NCBI GenBank assembly: GCA_903917425.1
Contig: CAIXAQ010000906.1
Coordinates: 1 to 12,084 of the forward strand
Length of the DNA stretch: 12,084 bases
Direction: 5' to 3'
Source of the DNA: an uncultured Bacteroidales bacterium
GTDB taxonomy: Bacteria > Bacteroidota > Bacteroidia > Bacteroidales > UBA4417
Positions 1 through 5,993 of the stretch are shown here, one piece after another; position 1 is the stretch's first letter; the number at the start of each line of letters is the position of its first letter. The translations under genes were made by a program, and so were the position numbers. The notes under the pieces were generated by a model. That model was given only the letters and a program-made list of their open reading frames with translations. It ran no database searches and had not been told where the DNA came from.

Positions 1-53
1 CCAATGCTCTTAGCCTTATCAAACCGTATAAATTTCCATGCAATTTTTAACAT
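1..53 (-). CDS. ABC transporter permease, FtsX/DevC-like (5' fragment, cut by window edge)
   Basis: Only the first 17 codons are present, reading MLKIAWKFIRFDKAKSI, and the frame stays open through base 1. The short amphipathic start with Trp, Arg and Lys before the first membrane helix is typical of FtsX/MacB/DevC permeases, whose N-termini often look like AWRNL..K.KS. The ATG lies 4 nt downstream of the stop codon of the HlyD-type adaptor, so the two are almost certainly cotranscribed and perhaps translationally coupled. The gene order ATPase, adaptor, permease completes a tripartite export system. Family assignment leans mainly on context because so little of the protein is visible. Confidence 0.6.
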   Translation of the reverse strand, partial: MLKIAWKFIRFDKAKSI

Positions 54-57
54 TGTT

Positions 58-1011
58 TTATTTTTTAGGATTACCGGAAATGTCAATAACACATTCAATC
101 CTGGCGTTCAATAATAATTTTTCAGGCTGGTCGAGAAACATTTTAATGGTCCTTACCCGACGATCTTCTTTTTCGCCAGACTGGTCAGTAAACAATGATT
201 TCTTTTTCAGAAAGGAATAGGTAAAATAGACAATTCCGGTTGAAAGGGTATCAATAGAACCAACATTTCGAATCCATCCTTTTTGCCCTACGGCAATTTT
301 CCCGGCATACATTTCATCAATTTCACACACTGCAATGGTTTTGCCTTCGGGGCTGATTTGAGCTAATGATACCTGGGTATCTACAGAACCACCTACCAAA
401 ACTGTTAATTCCAAGATTCTGCCATTTACCGGCGATACAATTATTTTCCGGGCACGTTCTATCTGTGCTTCTTGTAAAACTGCTTTTGTTTCGTTTAACC
501 GGCTTTTTGAAACATCAGCACTGGCCTGTAACCTATTGAGATTAGATTGAAAAGACTTTAAATTGGTATTCGCATCATCTACGACTTGCTGGGTTTCAGC
601 TCCTTTAGCCAGTAATCGTTGCATTCGCTGGAGTTCGGAGGCGGCATTTTCGTATTTTGCCTCATATTCACCAACGCTTGCCTCGTCTGCTTTTATCTGG
701 GCGGCCTGTGTAGCCACTTCGCTGCTCAATTGCTTTACTTTTGCATCTTCCAGCTGGTGATCCAGTTCTAAAATCGGTGTCCCGACACTTACTGAATCAT
801 TTTCACTTTTCAATATCTTCTTCACGATGCCATTTACAGGCGATGACAGTTGTATAATATCTTTCTCCGGAACTATCATACCAACACCAACAACCCTGTC
901 GTATGTTAATTCGAGTTTTGCTTTTTCAGCAGCAGCTTCCTTTTTTTTATCAGCTTTGTTGCACGAAACTAAAAATAGAAACAGTATTAAAGCATAGAAA
1001 ACTTTTTTCAT
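58..1011 (-). CDS. HlyD/DevB-family periplasmic adaptor lipoprotein of an ABC exporter
   Basis: A 317-aa membrane-fusion (adaptor) protein that should link an inner-membrane ABC permease to an outer-membrane channel. The N-terminus is a lipoprotein signal with lipobox LVSC, placing the lipidated Cys at residue 17. A lipoyl/biotinyl-like half (SSPVNGIVKKIL, about 56-84, ending VGTPILELD) is followed by a long coiled-coil hairpin (about 86-188, rich in Ala, Glu, Gln and Lys). The second lipoyl half mirrors the first (IVSPVNGRILELTVLVGGSV, 191-210), and a beta-barrel and membrane-proximal region runs to the C-terminus. The repeated SPVNG in both lipoyl halves is a strong signature. An ATPase lies 106 nt upstream and a permease start 4 nt downstream, as in DevBCA- and MacAB-type exporters. 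The substrate cannot be read from the sequence. Confidence 0.88.
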   Translation of the reverse strand: MKKVFYALILFLFLVSCNKADKKKEAAAEKAKLELTYDRVVGVGMIVPEKDIIQLSSPVNGIVKKILKSENDSVSVGTPILELDHQLEDAKVKQLSSEVATQAAQIKADEASVGEYEAKYENAASELQRMQRLLAKGAETQQVVDDANTNLKSFQSNLNRLQASADVSKSRLNETKAVLQEAQIERARKIIVSPVNGRILELTVLVGGSVDTQVSLAQISPEGKTIAVCEIDEMYAGKIAVGQKGWIRNVGSIDTLSTGIVYFTYSFLKKKSLFTDQSGEKEDRRVRTIKMFLDQPEKLLLNARIECVIDISGNPKK

Positions 1012-1117
1012 CAGTGTGTTTTTTTAATTTTTAGGGGTCTGATGGAACTCGCCATAAATAATTATCTCTTTGTTTGACAATATTTTAATATGGCTCGTTT
1101 CATTATTGAAATTTTTA

Positions 1118-1828
1118 TTAATGAGTAATTGCCTCTGCCGCTGATTTATCAACTATAGCGCCATCAAGCACGTAAACTATTCTGTCGGCGAAGGGTTCAA
1201 GCCGTGTGTCGTGTGTTACAACTACAACGGCCTTGCCTTGTTTGGCCAGTTTTTTTAGTTCCTCCATTACAATTCCTACACTTGCAATATCGAGAGAAGC
1301 AGTTGGCTCATCGCATAACATTATTTGGGGGTTAATTACCAGCGCACGGGCAATAGCTACACGTTGCTGCTGTCCGCCGCTCAGATCATCCGACAAGTTC
1401 TTCATGCGATCGCCCATACCTACTTTAACCAATGCAGCGGTTGCTTTTTCTTTAGCCACTTTATCGCCTGCACCTTGCAGCACCAGAGGCATCATAACAT
1501 TTTCGAGGGCGGTTAGAGGAGCTATTAAATTGAATTTCTGAAAAACGAAACCAATTTTTTCAAGCCTTATATCAGCAAGCTTCTTTTCGCTGAGTTCGTT
1601 CACTTTTATATCATCTATCCATACTTCGCCGAAACTTGGGTAGATAACACAACCGAATAATGAGAGCAGAGTGGTCTTTCCGGAACCTGAAGGTCCCAGT
1701 ATCAGCATCAGTTCCCCGGATTTTAATTCAACAGAACTTGCCTGCAATGCTGTAATTACAGTACCACCAGCCTTGTATTCCTTGCCGGCATTTACTACCC
1801 TGGCAACAATCTTGTTTTCGTTGTTCAT
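1118..1828 (-). CDS. ABC transporter ATP-binding protein (LolD/MacB/DevA type)
   Basis: A 236-aa nucleotide-binding subunit that powers export with the permease at the left edge and the HlyD-type adaptor downstream. All hallmarks are present: Walker A GPSGSGKT (45-52), Q-loop Gln97 in FVFQKFNL, ABC signature LSGGQQQ (149-155), Walker B IMLCDEP with Asp173 and Glu174, D-loop SLD, and switch His206 in VVTHD. The Q-loop text and the compact size fit the LolD/MacB/DevA group that pairs with FtsX-fold permeases. The frame is open up to an earlier ATG at 1951. I chose the ATG at 1828 because ABC proteins of this group begin a few residues before the first beta strand, and the extra 41 residues have no family counterpart. 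Either start is possible. The 3' end is separated from the adaptor gene by 106 nt. Confidence 0.86.
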   Translation of the reverse strand: MNNENKIVARVVNAGKEYKAGGTVITALQASSVELKSGELMLILGPSGSGKTTLLSLFGCVIYPSFGEVWIDDIKVNELSEKKLADIRLEKIGFVFQKFNLIAPLTALENVMMPLVLQGAGDKVAKEKATAALVKVGMGDRMKNLSDDLSGGQQQRVAIARALVINPQIMLCDEPTASLDIASVGIVMEELKKLAKQGKAVVVVTHDTRLEPFADRIVYVLDGAIVDKSAAEAITH

Positions 1829-2254
1829 CGGTGCAATTTGTCTTTCAAATATTGTTTCTTTGGCGTAACATTCTATCTGATTTTTAATAGTAAAACGGGA
1901 TGATATATTCTTTCGAATATGGATTATAGTGACTTTGCAAAGCTGCTTCATTTTATTTCTTTAAGTGTTGCAAAACAATTAAAATGATTTGCATAATTCA
2001 CACATTTATAGAATGTTGAATTTTGCAAAATGAGTGTTTAAGTGCGGTTGCGGGGGAAGGGGAAAATAGAAAACAGTTAATAGAAAATGGTTGATCGCTA
2101 TTTCATAATGGGTATCTGTTATGCGGCTTTAGCGGGAATAAATTTATTATAGAAAGCCGAAACGCCTTAAAAAAGCTACCTCCAATCCAATAAATGTCCA
2201 ATAATATTATTAGCGAATAAAGTAATGTGGCAATTATATAATATTGATATATAA
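1829..2254. other. Upstream region of the exporter operon, no gene recognised
   Basis: This stretch separates the minus-strand exporter operon from the IS relic. It holds a perfect 12-bp palindrome ATTTTGCAAAAT (2020-2031) about 190 nt upstream of the chosen ATPase start. It also holds an imperfect 14-bp tandem repeat (2066-2093) and AT-rich sequence up to the left IS end. No clean pair of Bacteroidota -33/-7 boxes was found on the minus strand, so the promoter is not placed. The open frame between 1828 and 1951 is treated as leader rather than coding. Confidence 0.5.
2066..2093. repeat. Imperfect 14-bp tandem repeat
   Basis: Two adjacent 14-bp units, ATAGAAAACAGTTA and ATAGAAAATGGTTG, agree at 11 of 14 positions. 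The unit lies in non-coding DNA. It is probably a short slippage product and no function is suggested by its position. Confidence 0.55.
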
Positions 2255-2274
2255 TTCAATGTCGTTTAGTTAAG
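2255..2274. repeat. Left terminal inverted repeat of the IS4-like relic
   Basis: TTCAATGTCGTTTAGTTAAG, an exact reverse complement of the right copy. It lies 6 nt beyond the stop codon of the transposase relic, as expected for the 3' end of an IS. Confidence 0.9.
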
Positions 2275-2280
2275 GGTTGA

Positions 2281-2960
2281 TCATAATCGCTTGTAATTCA
2301 TGGCGTAAGGTTTTTTCTGTTTCATTTTTCTCGGAACATTTCTTCCAGGCCTTATAATTTCTCTCGTTGCAGCTACCACTTTATCAAAGGCGGCTATCGC
2401 TTTGGAGAATTGTTTTCGTAACATGACTGCAATTAAAATATCTTGCGTCATGGAGATTGCATTGGTTCTGTTGATCTTTTGTATGGAGATATCCGTGCAT
2501 CGATGGTTATCTGGTTCAGAACATCGTAAAGCAAAGAGGCCATTGCCAGCGAGCGTTCACTGTCTGCTTTGGGGCCAAACTTCTGCATCCCAAATTCTTT
2601 GATAACGCTGGGGTGGTTGGGCAACATTAATCGCGTGCCGTCAACAGCTAAAGTACGCATGCCATGCCACTGATAATATTCAGCATGATCATAAAAGGTT
2701 TTAGTGGCTACTTCGTTCAAACGAATGAATGCATAGGGCTCTAACTTTGCCCGTGCCTGGGTCAGCGCACCTTTGGTAACCTCACGAATCTTAAAATCAC
2801 TCTTGGAAAGTGCTTTGAAGAATGAGTCCAGCTCTCGTTGTATGGAACTTTTAAAACAGATAATAATAACTATTAAGTTATTAAAGGTCAGCTTTCTACG
2901 CCTTGTAAATACCCCTCCCGGCCGTCTTTTGAACGGCTCCTGTACTCTTTGTTTTCGAGT
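2281..2960 (-). pseudogene. IS4-family transposase pseudogene (internal deletion and frameshift)
   Basis: Two pieces of one DDE transposase lie in different frames. The N-terminal piece (2448-2960) reads FTRRRKLTFNNL..., then RELDSFFKALSK and KGALTQARAKLEPYAF. It continues to AVDGTRLMLPNHP, which carries the first catalytic Asp, and GPKADSERSLAMASLLYDVL, then ends at DARISPYKRS. The C-terminal piece (2281 to about 2505) is in another frame. It reads KINRTNAISMTQDILIAVML, IIRPGRNVPRK and KPYAMNYKRL before its TGA. The section with the second Asp and the catalytic Glu (the Y-REK region), about 200 codons, is absent. That indicates a deletion near 2500 which also shifted the frame. No start codon precedes the N-terminal piece; a stop lies in frame at 2961-2963. 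The family call rests on the motif order around the first Asp and on the inverted repeats. Confidence 0.85.
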
Positions 2961-3129
2961 TCATATGTTATGTTTTTAGATAGTAGTTCACGATAATCTG
3001 CTTTTGGGTTATGGTTCGGGTTACCCCCTATATACCCACTAAAGGTAAAGCTTCTTCCGCACTCTGCCAAATTTTCAAAGAACTATTTTGCATTTATTTG
3101 CAATTAAATCAAGCACTTATATACCATTG

Positions 3130-3149
3130 CTTAACTAAACGACATTGAA
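3130..3149. repeat. Right terminal inverted repeat of the IS4-like relic
   Basis: CTTAACTAAACGACATTGAA, an exact reverse complement of the left end over 20 bp. It lies on the 5' side of the transposase relic. Immediately outside is ATATAA, which also abuts the left end. Confidence 0.9.
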
Positions 3150-3196
3150 ATATAATAGCCTAGTTCCCATTTTTTTCTTCAAATATAGCTTTTTAA

Positions 3197-3373
3197 ATCA
3201 GTTCTGTACAAATTAATGAATTTGTTGAAAAAATTACATCTCAACTTCTCGTAAAATCTTGGTATCAGTATCTTGATGAACCCACTCTGGCGGATGCAAT
3301 AATGGACAGAGTGGATAAAACGCTCTTTTTGACCAGTCTTCGCCAGAACTGCCTGACCATCTCATTTGATTGA
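3197..3373 (+). pseudogene. istB: IS21-family IstB ATPase fragment
   Basis: An open stretch without a start codon reads EKITSQLLVKSWYQYL followed by DEPTLADAIMDRV. This is the conserved C-terminal part of IstB, the IS21 transposition helper ATPase, where TSQLPV-WY--L-EPTLADAI-DR is typical. The Walker A and B regions that should lie upstream are gone, and the IS4-like relic ends only about 50 bp before the fragment. After MDR the usual AHRIELKGESMR-like tail is not recognisable and the frame stops at a TGA. The G-rich stretch around 3400-3465 (GGATGGTGGCC and similar) may be the decayed non-coding end of the same IS21 element, but this is only an impression. Confidence 0.75.
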
Positions 3374-3850
3374 TAACAGCATAAGGTGCTTAGCCCAAAC
3401 AGGGGGATGGTGGCCAGATGGTCTGTTTTGTCCAGTTATTGACACCAGATGAGGCATTGTCATCTCTTGAATGAATATTACTATAGATAAAAAAGCAGGG
3501 CTGGAACCTGGCTCTTTAAAGAAATCGGAATATTAAAACCCAAAGCGAAAATCTGTAGTACACAAATCTGTACTTAACGACTGCCAATTCATTGAACAGC
3601 AATTGTTCTTTTCAGATTAGCTGCAAAGTGGGTTAAGGAAGCGTCTAAAACATTTTATGCTGATTTATAGTATTTTATATATTCCACTTTCAGAATAAAA
3701 ATAATAATTGATTAAAAACGGCATTGTAAATACCAATTTATTACTTATTGCATAACTTTACAATCTGTATTGTTGAATTACTATTTGGTTTGAAACTATT
3801 TTTCTTATAACAACTCCCTATTCCTCACATAAATCAATAACACCTTAATA
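3374..3850. other. Gene-free spacer before the four-gene membrane module
   Basis: No open frame with recognisable protein motifs was found on either strand. The left third may be the end of the IS21 relic. The AT-rich right part directly precedes the first gene of the plus-strand module and must hold its promoter if the module is transcribed alone. TAACTTTA (3753-3760) is one base off the Bacteroidota -7 box, but a properly spaced -33 TTG is missing, so no promoter is called. Confidence 0.4.
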
Positions 3851-4354
3851 ATGATCAAATACCTGTTTAATCCTGCCAAATTAATCCAGGAAAATCTGGA
3901 AGGAAAAGGAGCTTGGGCAGCCTTTTTGTTCTCCGGACTTGCTTTTGCCTTGTTCTTCCTGCAAACCGCATTAGATAGCGGCTCTTCGGTTTTATTCGCT
4001 CTGGTTAAAGGAATTTTATTCGGCACAGTAGGTATTGCTATTGCCGGGGCATTAATATGGCAAACAGTAAAAATAGCAGGTAACAGCATTGCCCTAGGCT
4101 CAGTGATGGGAGCTGTCGCTTTAAGTTATACGTCCACCCTGGTATTTGCTGTGGTCGGATTGATTTTGCATTTCTCACTCGGCTGGAACACCGCCATCTC
4201 TTGTGGAATAACCGGGGTTCTGTCTGCATTCGGGCCTATGTCGGGAGTAATTGCAGGGCTTACCGGTCAAAAGAGGACTTTAAATATTTTCATTGTCACC
4301 TTTATAGGAATATATGTTTTATTGTTTTGGGCACTTTTAAACAACATGCTATAA
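3851..4354 (+). CDS. Yip1-like five-helix integral membrane protein
   Basis: A 167-aa protein that is almost entirely membrane-embedded. Five hydrophobic segments are visible at about 21-41, 47-72, 81-107, 114-138 and 144-165. The short N-terminal start MIKYLFNPAKLIQENLEGKG (an aromatic-Asn-Pro element followed by an amphipathic stretch) and the five-helix layout match the bacterial Yip1 family. Members of that family are small inner-membrane proteins of mostly unknown role. It is the first gene of a compact plus-strand cluster; its stop is one base before the next ATG. Its real partner or substrate cannot be inferred. A generic small polytopic membrane protein outside Yip1 remains possible. 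Confidence 0.82.
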   Translation: MIKYLFNPAKLIQENLEGKGAWAAFLFSGLAFALFFLQTALDSGSSVLFALVKGILFGTVGIAIAGALIWQTVKIAGNSIALGSVMGAVALSYTSTLVFAVVGLILHFSLGWNTAISCGITGVLSAFGPMSGVIAGLTGQKRTLNIFIVTFIGIYVLLFWALLNNML

Positions 4355-4355
4355 A

Positions 4356-4850
4356 ATGGAACAAGCACCGGCAGGATTTAAAACGGATTTTCTCAGGATT
4401 ATACTGCTGTTTACAGCAATATATGTCCTGTCGGAACTGGCTTCTGCATCACTAGGCCTGGGTTCCGACTATACGAAAACATATGCTATTATTTATATGA
4501 TGGTGCTCGCTTTCGGAATATTCATCACTACTATACTTCTGGCTCTTCCAAACCTTGTTGTGATAAGAACCTATGGATTCAAGGTCATAATGAAAGCGGT
4601 TACAAATGGTTTTGCCTTTTTGTTCCCCTTTGCTATGATGGCTGTACTTTCTGATTATGTTTTCAAATGGAATGCGGCACAGCCCATTGCAAGCGCTGCC
4701 TTGTTTACATGTGTTTCGGTTTCAGCTTCCGACCTTATGAAATTAGGAGGCAGTAAAACAGGTAATCTGGTTTTTTCATTAATTGCTTCCATTGTTTTTC
4801 TGCTTCTGTTCATGGGTTGCGGGATGCTTGCCAACACATTTTTAAAATAA
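4356..4850 (+). CDS. Five-helix integral membrane protein, module gene 2 (possible Yip1 relative)
   Basis: A 164-aa polytopic membrane protein with hydrophobic segments at about 12-33, 43-70, 82-103, 108-128 and 136-158. It has the same size and helix count as the product of the preceding gene. It lacks the N-terminal Asn-Pro element, so it may be a diverged paralogue rather than a clear Yip1 protein. Its ATG follows the upstream stop after a single A, which implies cotranscription and probably translational coupling. The two proteins could form a heteromeric membrane complex, but that is inferred only from adjacency and similar size. No catalytic motif is visible. Confidence 0.82.
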   Translation: MEQAPAGFKTDFLRIILLFTAIYVLSELASASLGLGSDYTKTYAIIYMMVLAFGIFITTILLALPNLVVIRTYGFKVIMKAVTNGFAFLFPFAMMAVLSDYVFKWNAAQPIASAALFTCVSVSASDLMKLGGSKTGNLVFSLIASIVFLLLFMGCGMLANTFLK

Positions 4851-4867
4851 TTCTCAACGATAAAGCT

Positions 4868-5959
4868 ATGAATACAGGCGAAATATTAATAACAGCCGGA
4901 AAGGGAGATATTTATTCTCTGCTTAAAGACAATTTAGGATTACTACCCAATTTAATAAGCCCTTTTGCCGGATTTTTTCAGGGTGATACAGTTCCCTCGA
5001 TTCACACTGAGGAATTAAAAAATCTAGCCGGCAACCCTGATGTTGTTGCCTGTATCAGAATTCTTGCAGAACCAGCGGTAACTTACCACATCCGCCTTGG
5101 CGGACCTGCAACTACTCCTGGCGAAATGCATGTCTGCAGCATCGATCACCTCTCGTTTGTTCTTGCAACAACATTCGACAATTATTCGTACGGAATGCAA
5201 TACTGTGCTACCACGGAATATTTGGCAGGCTTTCTTTCCTCATTCCTGCTTCTGAACAATGAAAATGAGTATGAGCCCCAGTTCCCGGCGACAATGGATT
5301 TCGAGTTTTTTATCCTGATTGCAAATACGATCGACTCATATAAATATACCATCAGCAGGAATACTTTGTCACACGAAGCAGCCTCATCACTTACGTTATC
5401 GTCATCCGAGTTTAATTTACTGTTAAAAAATTCATTAACAAAACCTGATTTCAGTTGGTTGGTTACAAACATCGCCGGCTTGCTGCCTTCAGCCACCGCG
5501 ACAAAACTGCCAGGGCAAGAAAAAAACTATCTCGGTTTGTTCGAAAACGGATATTTAATGGCTGTTAAAAACAACAGAACAGGCGATGAAAGTCTGATGC
5601 TGAGTGTTGTTGCCATTGATGCTGGCGCCGAGTTTATGAATACCTGGATTAAATCGGCAGGCATAGAGCGGCTGTGGATTTCCGAAAAAGGAGTAGAAAC
5701 TAAGCCTTTGGCATTCCTCTGTTCAACGGCACTCACAAATCATTATTTCAATTTTTCGGTGCAAGAGGGTGTGATTCAGTATGAACCGCTAAACAATACC
5801 AATTCAAAGGCTGCCATCGGTCAATTATTCAATACCCGCCATGAAATAAAACCTGTCGATAAATCAGCAACTTCCGGTACACCGGCCTTTTGTGTAAAAT
5901 GTGGTGCAAAATTAAAGCAGGGTGCCCGCTTCTGCCCTGGCTGCGGAAACAAGCTTTAA
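4868..5959 (+). CDS. Zinc-ribbon protein of unknown function, module gene 3
   Basis: A 363-aa protein without signal peptide or membrane helix, so probably cytoplasmic. The last 25 residues form a zinc ribbon of the CxxC-x10-CxxC type, FCVKCGAKL then FCPGCGNKL, with Cys 342, 345, 356 and 359. The rest is not a family I recognise. It seems to fall into two similar halves, each starting with a Leu-rich helix that leads into a LLP element (LLKDNLGLLPNL near 18-29; LLKNSLTKPDF then IAGLLPS near 185-208), followed by alternating beta-strand and helix segments. I start at the ATG at 4868, 17 nt after the upstream stop. The frame also has an ATG at 4817, but that would overlap gene 2 and add an unrelated 17 residues. 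Neighbours suggest an adaptor or regulator for the membrane proteins. Confidence 0.8.
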   Translation: MNTGEILITAGKGDIYSLLKDNLGLLPNLISPFAGFFQGDTVPSIHTEELKNLAGNPDVVACIRILAEPAVTYHIRLGGPATTPGEMHVCSIDHLSFVLATTFDNYSYGMQYCATTEYLAGFLSSFLLLNNENEYEPQFPATMDFEFFILIANTIDSYKYTISRNTLSHEAASSLTLSSSEFNLLLKNSLTKPDFSWLVTNIAGLLPSATATKLPGQEKNYLGLFENGYLMAVKNNRTGDESLMLSVVAIDAGAEFMNTWIKSAGIERLWISEKGVETKPLAFLCSTALTNHYFNFSVQEGVIQYEPLNNTNSKAAIGQLFNTRHEIKPVDKSATSGTPAFCVKCGAKLKQGARFCPGCGNKL

Positions 5960-5973
5960 TCAGATTTTGTATA

Positions 5974-5990
5974 ATAATTTTGAAAATTAT
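5974..5990. promoter_or_regulatory. AT-rich palindrome in front of the exported-protein gene
   Basis: ATAATTTTGAAAATTAT is a perfect palindrome around a central G. It ends 3 nt before the ATG at 5994, inside the 34-nt gap between module genes 3 and 4. As RNA it could form a weak seven-pair stem with a three-base loop over the ribosome-binding region. No Shine-Dalgarno sequence is visible here. Any regulatory role is speculative. Confidence 0.3.
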
Positions 5991-5993
5991 CCT

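Larger units (their letters stand above)
2255..3149 (-). mobile_element. Decayed IS4-like insertion sequence with intact terminal inverted repeats
   Basis: A perfect 20-bp inverted repeat, TTCAATGTCGTTTAGTTAAG, bounds the element: left copy 2255-2274, right copy 3130-3149. It encloses a minus-strand transposase relic that ends just inside the left repeat. Both outer flanks carry ATATAA (2249-2254 and 3150-3155), a possible target duplication, although the region is AT-rich and six bases could match by chance. The element spans 895 bp, shorter than the roughly 1.3-1.6 kb usual for IS4 elements, because the middle of the transposase gene is missing. It cannot move by itself, but its ends could in principle be recognised by a related transposase acting in trans. 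Confidence 0.85.

Noticed and set aside
1829..1951. An earlier in-frame ATG that would extend the ABC ATPase by 41 residues
   Set aside because: The extra residues have no counterpart in LolD/MacB-type ATPases, which begin close to the chosen start. It is kept as an alternative only.
2888..3070. A 60-codon minus-strand frame inside the right part of the IS4-like relic
   Set aside because: Its text matches nothing, and the adjacent frame carries the recognisable transposase N-terminus, so it is read as decayed leader sequence of the IS.
3805..4089. A 94-codon minus-strand frame
   Set aside because: It is antisense to the first membrane-protein gene and has no recognisable motif.
4817..4867. 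An upstream ATG for the zinc-ribbon protein
   Set aside because: It would overlap the end of the second membrane-protein gene and add an unrelated peptide; the ATG at 4868 gives ordinary operon spacing.
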